Made by a program: the position numbers and the translations under genes
Assembly (NCBI GenBank): GCA_965223125.1
Contig: OZ244984.1
Span: 3,782,001-3,846,000 of the forward strand
Direction: 5' to 3'
DNA length: 64,000 nt
Origin: Pacificispira sp965223125
Lineage (GTDB): Bacteria > Pseudomonadota > Alphaproteobacteria > UBA8366 > Aestuariispiraceae
The notes under the pieces: generated by a model
The model's database searches: none
Seen by the model: only the letters and a program-made list of their open reading frames with translations
Told to the model about the DNA's origin: nothing
Shown here: piece by piece, positions 51,325 through 61,600 of the stretch
Numbering within the stretch: position 1 is the first letter of the stretch
Layout: every line of letters begins with the position of its first letter

Positions 51325-51492
51325 ATGGCCAAACCCGCGACCGTCCGTATCAAACTGGTGAGTTCCGCCGGGACAGGTCATTTTTACGTGACCAAGAAAA
51401 ACCCGCGCACCATGACGGAAAAAATGGAATTCCTGAAATACGATCCCGTCGTGCGCAAGCATGTCGCGTATAAGGAAAGCAAGATGAAGTAA
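51325..51492 (+). CDS. rpmG: 50S ribosomal protein L33
   Basis: The 55-residue protein starts MAKPATVRIKLVSSAGTG and contains FYVTKKNPRTMTEKMEFLKYD and VRKHVAYKESKMK, a full-length L33. The CxxC zinc ligands of the zinc-binding form are absent. It is a single gene with its own promoter and a strong terminator. It was found from the DNA because it is too short for a long-ORF scan. Confidence 0.95.
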   Translation: MAKPATVRIKLVSSAGTGHFYVTKKNPRTMTEKMEFLKYDPVVRKHVAYKESKMK

Positions 51493-51530
51493 GGTTTCCC
51501 CTTCGAACGGGATTTTCCTTACCAATGATA

Positions 51531-51555
51531 AAAGCCGCCCTCCGGGCGGCTTTTT
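51531..51555. terminator. bidirectional intrinsic terminator between rpmG and the SPOR gene
   Basis: gccgccc / gggcggc form a 7-bp stem with a tcc loop, flanked by AAA on one side and TTTTT on the other, so it can terminate both rpmG (plus) and the type I secretion operon (minus). Confidence 0.9.
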
Positions 51556-51567
51556 CATATTCAACTA

Positions 51568-52770
51568 TCAGAGCGTCATCGCCTTGCAATAAACACCCCG
51601 TTGGGAGAGGGTCCGACAGATCGCATCGGCCTGAACCTTGTCGATCACTGGTCCCGCATGCAATCGAAAGAATATGCCTTTAGTACCAAGGTCGACGCGA
51701 CGGATAATCGGTCTCAAACCCTCCAACTGGTCGCGATTGCCTGCCATCAGCGCCTTCCAGCCGGTTTCAGCATTCTCGGCGTTCTTGTAGGAAGCCAGAT
51801 GCACCGAAATCGTTCCGGGTTGAACTGTGGCCCCGTTCCCCGCAATCCCCTCGGACGCAGAATCCGAAGCCAGACCGGATTGGGGCGGCTGTGCCGGGGC
51901 CTGAGCGGGTTGCTGTGACTGAGTCGGGGATTGTGAGCCTTGCTGAACGCCAGCGATCATGCCGAGCGGCCTGGGACCACTTGGCACCTGCCCGGCTTCA
52001 CCCTGATTTCCCTGCGCACCGTTGATGCTCTTTGACATTTCATCCGGCTGTTCCGCTTCCAGCATCACCTCGCCCGGCTTTGGCGCCCCCGTCGCCTCCA
52101 TACGCATCGCCCCGGCAGTAGAAACATAATCCGTCAGCGAGCGAATCTGCGGCATGCCCCCGGCGGCATCCTGCACCACCAGTTTCACGTAGTTTCCAAT
52201 TTCCGGCGCATAGTGAAACACCACCTCATCCGTTCCCTTCCGTCCGCATTGAATCCGGTAAGTAGGGAAACCACCCATCGGCACGTCGGTACGCTCCAGC
52301 GGGCCGGAAACGCATTGCCAATCATATTCCCAGGCAAAGGGCGGCACATTGGTATCGACGGTTTCACGAAACGTGAGCTTTTCACCGGGCGTCAGCGGAA
52401 ACATCGGCCGGGACATATTGGTGATCAGGCGCTTACCGCTACCCCGTTCCGGACTGGCCCATTCGAGGGCCGGCAAAAGTGGATTCGCATCGGTGACCTG
52501 TGTCTCCCCCGTGTTGGAACGCCAGGCAATGCGTCCGTCCGCGCCGACAGAGACGACTTCCCAGGTCACATCAGGATTATCATAGGAGAACCGATCCCCC
52601 GCCTGTAAGCGAGGAGGGGCTGCCGCCGCTGCGCGGACCTGCTCCAACCGCTCAGGCTCAATGCCGGTCACCGCGGCATCCCGCTCCTCCATGGAGGCGC
52701 AGGCGGACAGGCCCAGCGTCAGGGCGACAAGGAAGACATGCGATCTGATCGATGGTATCGATGGCGTCAT
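51568..52770 (-). CDS. SPOR-domain lipoprotein of the type I secretion operon
   Basis: The 400-residue precursor has a lipoprotein signal ending at C24 (LGLSACASM). Residues 50-235 form a compact domain of unknown family with two cysteines (WQCVSGPLERTD and IQCGRKGTDEV). A low-complexity Gln/Pro/Ala linker (about 260-325) leads to a C-terminal SPOR-like domain (ISVHLASYKNAENAETGWKALMAGN, FFRLHAGPV, ADAICRTLSQRGVYCKAM). SPOR domains bind denuded septal peptidoglycan. It begins 16 bases after the TolC-like gene stop and so is probably translated from the same transcript. A function in anchoring the export machine is inferred. Confidence 0.8.
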   Translation of the reverse strand: MTPSIPSIRSHVFLVALTLGLSACASMEERDAAVTGIEPERLEQVRAAAAAPPRLQAGDRFSYDNPDVTWEVVSVGADGRIAWRSNTGETQVTDANPLLPALEWASPERGSGKRLITNMSRPMFPLTPGEKLTFRETVDTNVPPFAWEYDWQCVSGPLERTDVPMGGFPTYRIQCGRKGTDEVVFHYAPEIGNYVKLVVQDAAGGMPQIRSLTDYVSTAGAMRMEATGAPKPGEVMLEAEQPDEMSKSINGAQGNQGEAGQVPSGPRPLGMIAGVQQGSQSPTQSQQPAQAPAQPPQSGLASDSASEGIAGNGATVQPGTISVHLASYKNAENAETGWKALMAGNRDQLEGLRPIIRRVDLGTKGIFFRLHAGPVIDKVQADAICRTLSQRGVYCKAMTL

Positions 52771-52786
52771 GATACGCCTCTCCCGT

Positions 52787-54937
52787 TCAATTCGACGATG
52801 ATGTCATACTGTCGAACAGGGTGCTTCCTGGAATTTCGAACCCACCCGCACCTGGTTCGGCAAGGACGGTAATCGAATTCACTTCAACCGGTTTCGATGC
52901 AACGACCGGGGATATGGAGGTCACCACCCCAAGGGTAGTCGGTGTCAGTCCCGAGATCGTTGTCGCGACCGGGTTCTCGACAACTGCCGATTCTGGCGTT
53001 GCTGCCGGTACAGAAGCAACGGCAGATCGTGGCTCAACCGGCGTAACGGAAACAAGAGCCTCGACCGGTTCAGACGTTGCAACCGGAACCGAAGGTGAAA
53101 CCGGTTCTGCCTGAACAGCCGCTAGGGAGGGAGGTTCCGTCGTCGGACTGGCCTGCTGATCCCCAAAAAGCCGATGCAGGCTTTCCAGGAAACTTTCACT
53201 CTGTCCTCCCGCATCAGCGGATTCGACCGGTTGCGGCAACGCCCCGGTCGAAGGTGGGTCGATTACTTCCTCCTCCAAATTCTCCACCGGTGGCGGGGAT
53301 ATCGTCGAAGGTGGTTCCCCACTACCCGTAGCACCACCGTCGGCATCATTGCCAGATTGCGGGGCGGGTGCAGCCGATGCCGGTGCCGTGGGTTCCTGTG
53401 TGATCGGTTCCTGCGTGTTTCGGGCAGGCGCAATCGGCGCGGTATCGGATTCCAGATCCTCGGCGGGATCGGTGCCCTTTGGCTGTCCGAATGGTTCCGC
53501 TTTAGCCCGACGTGATTCAACATCCTCCAGCGGCGGAAGGGCACGCACATCGCCATCCTCTGTCAGATAAAAATCGAGATCGTCAATTACCTTTACGTCG
53601 AGATTCATCGTGGTGGGCGTCAGAATGCCCATTGCGTTTGCCAATTCATAAATCGCAATGCGCGCATCATAATCGGCGCGGATCAGGTTCTGTTCGGCCT
53701 GAAACACCTCGTTTTCGGCATCCAGGACGTTGATTGTGGTTTCCTTGCCTGCCGCGCGCAGTTTCTGGCGGGCCACAAAGACTTCCTGCGCGATAGAAAC
53801 AGCGTTAAACAGCAGTTCCTTGCGTTCCGTCGTGTTTTCAAGCTTCGTCCAGGCCTGACGCACCTGCCGCTCAACCTCCCGCAGCGTGCGGTCACCTGCG
53901 GCCAACTGCTCCAGCCAGTTTTCCTGGGCCGTGGCGATGGCAGCCTGGGTACGGAAACCGGAGAAAATCTCCCATGACATCTGGATCAGCAGCGCCATGT
54001 CCTCTTCTATCGCGCGCGTTCCGCCGACATTGCTCTCATGGTTCCATCTGCCGACAGCACTCAGCGTCGGCATGTAGCCTGCCCGTTCCGCTTCAATGGA
54101 GAATCGCGCACTACGGGCCAAAAATTCGCGCCCGACGATCAGCGGATTCTGCGACCGGGCAATGTAAAGCGCGTCATCTACCGTGGCCGGAACGATTTCC
54201 ATGGGCATCGGCTCCAGCCGCATGCTCGTGATATCGGGTTCCCGATTGAAGGCAAGTATATATCCGGCAATCGCCTGCCGAAGCTGCCCTTCCAGGTCGA
54301 CCCGGGCTTCAATGGCCAATTGCAGCCGCGATTTGGCCTGCAGCACATCGACCTCAATACCGGCACCACGCTCTACCCGTTCGGTTTCCAGGTTCAACTG
54401 CTCCCGGATCGTGCGTTCCCGCGCGCGGGCGACGCGGATCAGTTCATTCAGGCGCAACACCGTCAGATAGGAGGTTGTTCCCTGAAGCAGGGTGTTCTGA
54501 ACCGTGCTTTCCAGGGCAAAGGCAACGCTGTCACGGGCCATCAAAGACGAATCAACGCTGTTGCTGGTGCGCATCCCGTCGAACAGGGTCTGGCGGATTT
54601 CGATGCCCAGTGAATTGAACGGCATGAAGTCGCTGTCAGTCGAAGCCGTGCGTGTCGAGAGATTGTAAACCTCTTCGGTCCCGTAGCTGCCGGTTGCCGT
54701 TACGGTTGGCAGAAACCCGGATCGGGCGGAACGAACGGATTCCTGGGCGCGGCGCAGGATTGCGCGCTGTTCCTCGATCCGAGGATTTGAGCGCACCAAT
54801 TCGCGCAATTCATCGCCCATGGTCTGGGCCTGTGCCGTGATCGAAGCCGCAGAAAACAGGGCACACATCAACCCTGTCGCCGCAAGTGAAGAAATGCGAT
54901 GCCGATAACCCCAGGTTGTTGCCCTTGTCCCAGCCAC
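52787..54937 (-). CDS. TolC-like outer membrane channel with long C-terminal extension
   Basis: From the GTG at 54937 (AAGGG six bases upstream) the product has 716 residues. A signal peptide (SSLAATGLMCALFSAASITAQAQ) precedes the TolC fold: two structural repeats of helices and strands such as NPRIEEQRAILRRAQESVRSARSGFLPTVT and QSPLIVGREFLARSARFSIEAERAGYMPTLSAVGRW in outline, ending at about residue 470 (IAIYELANAMGILTPTTMNLD). The following 240 residues are Pro/Ala/Val/Ser/Thr/Glu-rich and are absent from ordinary TolC proteins. A start at 55009 would lengthen the N-terminus by 24 residues. The gene is third in the secretion operon. Confidence 0.85.
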   Translation of the reverse strand: MAGTRATTWGYRHRISSLAATGLMCALFSAASITAQAQTMGDELRELVRSNPRIEEQRAILRRAQESVRSARSGFLPTVTATGSYGTEEVYNLSTRTASTDSDFMPFNSLGIEIRQTLFDGMRTSNSVDSSLMARDSVAFALESTVQNTLLQGTTSYLTVLRLNELIRVARARERTIREQLNLETERVERGAGIEVDVLQAKSRLQLAIEARVDLEGQLRQAIAGYILAFNREPDITSMRLEPMPMEIVPATVDDALYIARSQNPLIVGREFLARSARFSIEAERAGYMPTLSAVGRWNHESNVGGTRAIEEDMALLIQMSWEIFSGFRTQAAIATAQENWLEQLAAGDRTLREVERQVRQAWTKLENTTERKELLFNAVSIAQEVFVARQKLRAAGKETTINVLDAENEVFQAEQNLIRADYDARIAIYELANAMGILTPTTMNLDVKVIDDLDFYLTEDGDVRALPPLEDVESRRAKAEPFGQPKGTDPAEDLESDTAPIAPARNTQEPITQEPTAPASAAPAPQSGNDADGGATGSGEPPSTISPPPVENLEEEVIDPPSTGALPQPVESADAGGQSESFLESLHRLFGDQQASPTTEPPSLAAVQAEPVSPSVPVATSEPVEALVSVTPVEPRSAVASVPAATPESAVVENPVATTISGLTPTTLGVVTSISPVVASKPVEVNSITVLAEPGAGGFEIPGSTLFDSMTSSSN

Positions 54938-55047
54938 TGACGCCCTTTCAACTCTCCCTGAACATTCTATTCGAACAAAGACGCATGATCTATTGTCCAT
55001 GTCGTCCATAAATCGGCCAGGGCGAAGAAAACCACATACAGGGTATG

Positions 55048-56448
55048 CTAACGTTCCCTGAATGCTTCATGTTGTAGTTTCAGCACAGGCTTCACCATGT
55101 AATCAAGTACCGTTCTGGTCCCGGTATGGATATCGACTGTCGCTTCCATCCCCGGTGTGATCGGAAAGTCACCAATTACCGAACCTAGATACGTCTTATC
55201 GGTTCGAACGACAACTTCATAGTAGGTTTCCCCCCCCTGCTCCACGGTCGTACTGGCGGCCACGCGCTCTACTATTCCGTCCAACCCGCCATAACGGGCA
55301 TAGTCATAGGTCGTGATCTTGACCACGGCGCGCTGCCCCGCCGTCACGAATCCTCTATCCTTGGGGTCAAGTTTCGCTTTTATTTCAAGCTCTTCCGAAA
55401 TCGGCACGATCTCCGCGATAGGTTCACCGGGCCGAATGACCCCGCCGATCGTATTGGTCTTCAATTCTTTCACGATACCATCAATCGGGCTGCGGATTTC
55501 GGCCCGCAAAGCCTGATCTGTCGCGGTTTCCAGAGTTTCCTTCAACTCGGCGATGCGGGTCTGGATGGGGACCAATTCCTCAAAAGCGCGCCGACGATAC
55601 TGCTCAATCTCCTTCTGACGTTCCGCTGTCAACTCGTCGAGTGCGGAACGGGCACGGGGAATGGATTGCTGCAACACCGCGATTTCACCGGAAAGCCGCT
55701 CCACCTCCCCCTTGACCTGCGTGTGATCCATGCGGGAAACGAGGCCTTCCTTAAGCAATTCACTGGACATTTCGAACCGCTCCTGAACCAGCGCCAGATC
55801 GCGCCGGACGGAGGCCAGATGCGCCTCATATTCCGCCACTTCCAACCGGCGCTGTTCCTCGCGCTCTTTAAGCACGGAAAGGGTGGACAGCAGATCACGC
55901 TTGCGCGCCATGAAGTTCCGCAACTCAGCGCTGACCATTTCCGGCCTGCTTTCAAGCAGATCCTCCGGGAAAACCGGCTCCACGTCATTACCTTCTGCTT
56001 CTGCGGTCAGGCGCGCCCTGGCAAGGTGCAGGCCATCCAGCCGGACCTGCAATTCCTGACGATTGATCCCGGCCCCGGCGAGATTGAGGCGCATTATGAC
56101 ATCGCCCGCCGCAACCTGATCACCTTCCCTCACCATCACATCCTCGATCACCCCGCCTTCGAGATGCTGGATGAACTGCAATTTCTGCTGCGGGATCACC
56201 TCCCCCATCGCCACCGAGACTTCATCAAGCTGCGCAACACTGGCCCAACCGATAAATCCGGCTACCAGAAGTCCCGGTCCCCAAATGGAGAACCGCGACG
56301 CCCCCACTCTTATGCCATCGCGAAGAATATCAAGCGGGCTGCCCGGTGCCACGCCATGACCCACCGATTGTCCTGCTCCGCGCCCGGACGAATCCGATGG
56401 TTGAAGCACCGGAGGCGTCAGGGATTCATCACCGCCTTGAATTGCCAT
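55048..56448 (-). CDS. HlyD family type I secretion adaptor
   Basis: This 466-residue protein joins the inner membrane ABC transporter to the outer membrane channel. It has a short cytoplasmic N-terminus, one membrane helix (SIWGPGLLVAGFIGWASVAQL, about 55-75), a lipoyl-like strand region (EVIPQQKLQFIQHLEGGVIEDVMVREGDQVAAGDVIMRL), a long helical hairpin (about 135-290) and the C-terminal beta domain with SPIDGIVKELKTNTIGGVIRPGEPIAEIVP and VRTDKTYLG. The C-terminal end VDIHTGTRTVLDYMVKPV is diagnostic of the type I HlyD family. It follows the transporter gene by nine bases. Confidence 0.94.
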   Translation of the reverse strand: MAIQGGDESLTPPVLQPSDSSGRGAGQSVGHGVAPGSPLDILRDGIRVGASRFSIWGPGLLVAGFIGWASVAQLDEVSVAMGEVIPQQKLQFIQHLEGGVIEDVMVREGDQVAAGDVIMRLNLAGAGINRQELQVRLDGLHLARARLTAEAEGNDVEPVFPEDLLESRPEMVSAELRNFMARKRDLLSTLSVLKEREEQRRLEVAEYEAHLASVRRDLALVQERFEMSSELLKEGLVSRMDHTQVKGEVERLSGEIAVLQQSIPRARSALDELTAERQKEIEQYRRRAFEELVPIQTRIAELKETLETATDQALRAEIRSPIDGIVKELKTNTIGGVIRPGEPIAEIVPISEELEIKAKLDPKDRGFVTAGQRAVVKITTYDYARYGGLDGIVERVAASTTVEQGGETYYEVVVRTDKTYLGSVIGDFPITPGMEATVDIHTGTRTVLDYMVKPVLKLQHEAFRER

Positions 56449-56457
56449 TATCCCTAC

Positions 56458-58335
56458 CTATTCCGCTGCCTTGATCGTTTTGTCCGCACCGGCTGATGGT
56501 GTGGTTCCGTCATTCTCTGCTGAATCTGATTGGTTCACGGCGTCAGAGGACTGAGAAGGCGGCAGTGAGGGGGTTGAGGGCGGCGGTACAGGTCGACTCG
56601 CATCCTGGCTTTGCTCCTGGCGTGCCCCAGATGCCGCAACCGCGCCTCCCTTAAGCTTAGCCAGCACGCTTTTGGCCGGCCCTGCCAGAGCAACCCGTCC
56701 ACGGTCCAGAACCAGGATCGTGTCCGCCACCGCCAACAGCGATGGGGAATGCGTCGCCACCAATATGGTATGATCCCGCGCCATCTCCCGAAGGCTCCGC
56801 GCCAGAGCTATTTCAGCCTCCCCATCGAGATCCCCCGACGGCTCATCCAACAGCAGCACTGAGGGATTCCCGATCAGGGTCCGTGCAGCGGCAATACGAC
56901 GGCGCTGCCCACCGGACAGCCGCCCCCCAGCCTCCCCGATCTCGGTCTCATATCCACCCGGCAGTTGCGCAATGGCGTCATGCGCCCCTGCCCGCTTGGC
57001 CGCAGCGACCACATCCCCATCCTCGACACCAGGCGCGCCCATCAGGATATTCTCACGCACGGATCCGCTGAACATCACCACTTCCTGCGGCATGTAGCCG
57101 ATCCAGCGGGACAGTTGCGCGCGCGGAAACTGCGCGATATCCGCCCCGTCCAGCATCACCCTGCCGGTATCCGGCGGATACAGCCCGGCCAGCAGCTTGA
57201 AGAATGTCGTCTTCCCGCTGCCGTTGCGCCCGACAATGCAGTGAAGGCCGCGCGGGCCGATGGTACCGTCGATCTTCTCAATCGCCGCCTCACCGTCCTT
57301 CGCATAACGGAAGGAGAGTTCCTCCAGCCGGAGCACCCCGACAGGCCGATCGAAGGGCAGTTCCGGTGCGGTGACATCGTCCTTCAGCGCCATCACCTCA
57401 TCCAGGCGACGGGCGGCCTCCCTGGCATTCTGCAAGGTCTTCCACTGCCCGACGAGCCCGGCAATGGGGGCCACCATGCGCGCTGCCAGCATGTTTGATG
57501 CGATCAGCGCCCCGATCGTCATCGACTGCTCCAGGATCAGCAGCGCCCCGACGCAGGTCATCGAAATGGTGGTCGCCATGCTCATGACATGACTTAGCGT
57601 CATATGAGCATCGCCCGTCATGCCGCGCGCCAGTGAGGCACGGATCGTATCGGCATGACGCTGTTCCCAGATCGGGCGCAACCGGCTGGCAAGCGCCAGG
57701 GACTTCACCGTCGCGCGGGCGGCGACGATCTCCGACACCAGCGTTTCCCGCTTGGTGCTCTCCTGCCGCTCCGTCTCTGTCAGGCCCGCTGATTTCGCCC
57801 CCGACCGCCAGGCCAGGATCATGAAAAGAGGTAGTACCAGAAGCACAACCATCGCCAGAGGCGGGGCCAACCAGAATATCACCAGCAGAAACAGGATGGC
57901 GAAGGGCAGGTCCATCAGCAGGCCCATGGATGGGCCTGAAAGTGCTCCACGTATCGCATCAATGTCCCGGAAAAGCGTCTGCCACGTCGTCGTTGTCCGG
58001 CTTTCCAGAACCCGCAGAGGCAGGCGCATGATCTTGTCAAACAGGGCGCGCCCGACATCGATGTCGATGTCCAGTCCTATGCGCTGGAACAGGCGGGACC
58101 GACCCAGCCGCAACAGCCCGTCGAACAGAATCGCGACGACCATGCCGATGGCCAGCCCCTGCAACGTCGTCAGCCCTGCGTGAAAAACCACCCGATCATA
58201 GACCTGAAGCATGAAAACCGGAACGGCCAGGGCCAGAACATTGATGAACAGAGAGGAAAAAAGTGCCTCAAGCAGCTTTCCCTTTCCGCGCTGCAACGCC
58301 TGCCGCGTGAGTTTTACAACCTGGCCGTCCGACAT
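56458..58335 (-). CDS. type I secretion ABC transporter (permease/ATPase)
   Basis: The 625-residue protein has six membrane helices in the first 300 residues (SLFINVLALAVPVFMLQVYDRVV, LPFAILFLLVIFWLAPPLAMVVLLVLPLFMI) and an ATPase domain with Walker A GRNGSGKTT (about 369-377), signature LSGGQRRRIAAARTL, Walker B VLLLDEPSGDLD and the H-loop THSPS. No C39 peptidase or peptidase-like domain precedes the membrane part, placing it with PrtD-like exporters. A Pro/Ser-rich tail of about 60 residues follows. The ATG at 58335 is preferred over a TTG at 58356. The gene is divergent from the giant RTX gene. Confidence 0.95.
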   Translation of the reverse strand: MSDGQVVKLTRQALQRGKGKLLEALFSSLFINVLALAVPVFMLQVYDRVVFHAGLTTLQGLAIGMVVAILFDGLLRLGRSRLFQRIGLDIDIDVGRALFDKIMRLPLRVLESRTTTTWQTLFRDIDAIRGALSGPSMGLLMDLPFAILFLLVIFWLAPPLAMVVLLVLPLFMILAWRSGAKSAGLTETERQESTKRETLVSEIVAARATVKSLALASRLRPIWEQRHADTIRASLARGMTGDAHMTLSHVMSMATTISMTCVGALLILEQSMTIGALIASNMLAARMVAPIAGLVGQWKTLQNAREAARRLDEVMALKDDVTAPELPFDRPVGVLRLEELSFRYAKDGEAAIEKIDGTIGPRGLHCIVGRNGSGKTTFFKLLAGLYPPDTGRVMLDGADIAQFPRAQLSRWIGYMPQEVVMFSGSVRENILMGAPGVEDGDVVAAAKRAGAHDAIAQLPGGYETEIGEAGGRLSGGQRRRIAAARTLIGNPSVLLLDEPSGDLDGEAEIALARSLREMARDHTILVATHSPSLLAVADTILVLDRGRVALAGPAKSVLAKLKGGAVAASGARQEQSQDASRPVPPPSTPSLPPSQSSDAVNQSDSAENDGTTPSAGADKTIKAAE

Positions 58336-58661
58336 ACAGAAACACCCCGACTTCAATCGTCCCGCGCCCCTGGGCCTGCATTACAGCCCCATTCCTGCAC
58401 ACCCGGTCGCTCACCCTGTAACAGGATACTACGGAAAATGAGCGACGGCGTCACGCATCAACCCGAGGGTGGAATTTGGTTAACGAAATCGACACTGGAA
58501 TTTTATCCGGGAAACAACTGAAATCTTTCCAGAAGATCGATAAAATGCTAATGAAATTCCCAAGAGGGGTGCACTGCTTATCGGGGTTCGAAGGCGAATC
58601 ATGGAATCGGAAATGCAGAAGCATTCCATTTCCAAACTCAATGGAACCCCTGAGGATAGAC
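58336..58661. other. divergent promoter region between secretion operon and RTX gene
   Basis: This 326-base gap has no gene. The half near the RTX gene contains the imperfect dyad tggaat (58602-58607) ... attcca (58623-58628), with nested ggaaatgc/gcattcc pairing, 34 bases before the RTX ATG. Two GAATC sites lie at 58596 and 58604. No clear -35/-10 pair was found. Confidence 0.45.
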
Positions 58662-61600
58662 ATGGCACGGGTAGAATCACCGCTTCCTTCCGGGGAAGCC
58701 GGGGTGGGGAATGCATCGGACTCCGGTACGATGGATCGGACATTGTCTGAAAACGGCGGTTCTGATGGGGGTACCCCCCATGGGTCTGACGGTGTTTCAT
58801 CGGCGCGTCCCGATGCGCAAATCCTGCCGAATGGTTCCGATGCGGGCGGGATCAGCCTGACCGAAGACGATTTCGCAGATGTCGCCGCCCGCGATGGTGG
58901 CCTGTCCGACCCCTCGGACAACACCACCCGATTCGATACCGGCCCTGACTCCGTGGATGTCGTCATCCATCTGGATGCGCGCAGTGGCGATTCCGTGCAC
59001 CTGTCCGACATTTCCTTCATTTATGAGAGCAGCTATGTCCGCCAAGGCTCGGATCTACTGTTGATAAAGCCGGACGGCACCGCTGTCCTGATCGAAAACT
59101 ACTTCGCCGTCGAATTTATGCCGGACATTACCGGCGCTTTCGGACGACGCCTGACACCGGAACTGGTCAAATCCTTCCTGCAACCGGAAGCACCGGGTCA
59201 GTCAGCCTCGCTGAACGACAATCAGGTTGCGCAGGCGCAGGGGGAGTCCATCGGATCGGTCGAGACCATGACCGGCCAGGTCTATGCCGTGCGCCCGGAC
59301 GGAACGCGGGTTCTGCTCCAGGCCGGTGATCCGGTCTTCCAGGGCGATCAGATCGAAACCGCCCGGGGGGGGTCGATCAAGATCACCTTCGTCGACGGCA
59401 CGATTTTCACGCTGGGCGGCGATGCCCGGCTGGCGCTGGACGAGATGGTCTATGACCCCGCGACCCAGACCGGAGAATCCGCCTTCTCCATCCTCAAGGG
59501 CGGATTCCTGTTTGTCTCCGGTCAGATCGCGCAGACCAATCCGAACGACATGACCGTCAACACCCCGGTCGCCACCATCGGGATTCGCGGCACCATCGTG
59601 ACCGGGGAAGTCTCCGGCGACCTGACCGACAGCGGCGAGACCTTCCGCTTCACCATCGTCGACGGGGAAATCTCGGTCACGGCAGGCACTCAGACTATCG
59701 TATTGAGCGAGAATTTCGCCACCGCCGTCGGATCACCCGATGCTGCGACGGGCGGCCTCAGCCTGAGTTCTTTCGCCGACAATATACAGGACGTCATTGC
59801 CCGCAACGCGTCCCAGTTCAAGGCGCTGAGCCCGAACGACCTGCAACAGATCGAATTCGCGATCAAGCAGTCGGTCGAGGCCCGCACCGGCCAACCGCTG
59901 GAACTGAACCTGACGGAAATCGTCAACAACGCGCCGGACCCGAACGACGATATCGAATCGGAAGACGATGGCAGCGACGAGGGTCCGGACGAAGGAACCG
60001 AAGAAGGCGGCGGTGAAGACACCGGCGACGAGGAAGCCAGTTTCGATTCAGAATCCGGCGGTGAAGACACCGCTGAATCCGAAGAGGAAGTCCTGTCCGA
60101 AGAAGACCTTGCCGAAGATGAAGGCGACGAGGATGACGAGGAGCAGGTAGCCGAGGACGATCTGTCCGAAGAGGATCTGGAAGAACTTCAGGATGAGGAA
60201 ATCCAGGTCACGCAAGGCCCCGGTACGGAACAGGAAGTCGATGAGGTTGAACAAGTTGAGAATGTAGAGACCGGACAGCAGCAGGGAGAGGAAACCCAGA
60301 CTGCGTCAAACGATACCGATGATTCTGAAGAAGAAACAGCCCCCCCTATTAATGTCACCGACCCGAATTCCGGCAATACTGGAGGTCAGGATAATCTGGA
60401 TTCCACTACGGGACAGGATACGACCCCACCCCCAACCACCGGACAAGGTACAGGAACAGGTACAGGCACCGGCACCGGCACGAACGAATCTGACAAACCG
60501 CCGACGACCCCCGTTATCCCTCCGCCAGTTGTGACACCTCCCAGCGGCGGGAATCAGGTTCTGGGACTCAGTAGTTTCACCGCCTCTCCCGGCGGCGGTT
60601 TTGATTACGGATACAGCAATCCCGGATCTGCGACCGGGTACACGGTCAACCAATCAACATCTACTTCGTCTTTTCAAATATCAACCGGTAGTGGCGGCGA
60701 TACGATCACACTCGGTAGTGGTAACGACTCCGTCAGCACAGGGGCCGGTAATGACGTAATCACGGCTGGTGGCGGAAACGACAATGTCAATGCTGGAGCG
60801 GGCGACGACACGGTCGTGGCGGGCACGGGCGAAGGCAACGATTACTATGATGGCGGCGATGGCTATGACAGCCTGACCTATGATTCCGTATCGGGCCAGA
60901 ATACCGCCAATCTGTCGGTCACCCTGAACGCGCTTTCCGAAGACAGTTACCTGAACGACGGAACCGCCACAGTTATCGACAACGACACCTTCACGAATAT
61001 CGAATTCGTGCGTCTCGGGGCCGGGAACGATACCGTCCAGATCAATACCAGCGGCGTCAGTATCGATGCGGCAGGCGGTTACAACACGCTCGATCTCAGT
61101 TCGATGCAAACCGGAATAACCTATAATTTCGGCACCGGAATTCTCAACGACAAGGGTGTGATTTCCACCCTCACCAATTTCGATTCGGTCTCAGGCAGTT
61201 CCGGCAGCGACGTGATCACGGTCAGTTCCATCGATCAGGCGGCCTATGGCAACACTGGGCAGGACACGCTTATCGTTACCGACAGTTCACTCACCGTTAA
61301 TCTGAGTTATTCCTCCGGCTACACCACTCCGGAATTTACTGATGGCGAGAGTTCGACGGGATATTCCGGGTTCGAGCGTATCGTCCATTCCTCGGGTGCG
61401 TTTGACATCGACGGGGGCACGATTACCGCCGATGACGGCACTGTCAGCATCGGGGATGTCACGTTATTCCAGTTTGCGGATGATGCCCTGAATCTGATGG
61501 GCGACGATGGATTCTCCATTACCGGAACGATCTCTCTGGAAAATCAATACGGTCTGGATCTGGATACATCCGTGGATGTGACGGGGGGGGTCTTTGCCTT

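Noticed and set aside
58662..59200. LapG-type cleavage site in the N-terminus of the giant protein
   Set aside because: An Ala-Ala pair occurs in FADVAARDGG, but it lacks the usual context, no LapD/LapG genes are in the window, and the transporter lacks the peptidase-like domain of LapB.
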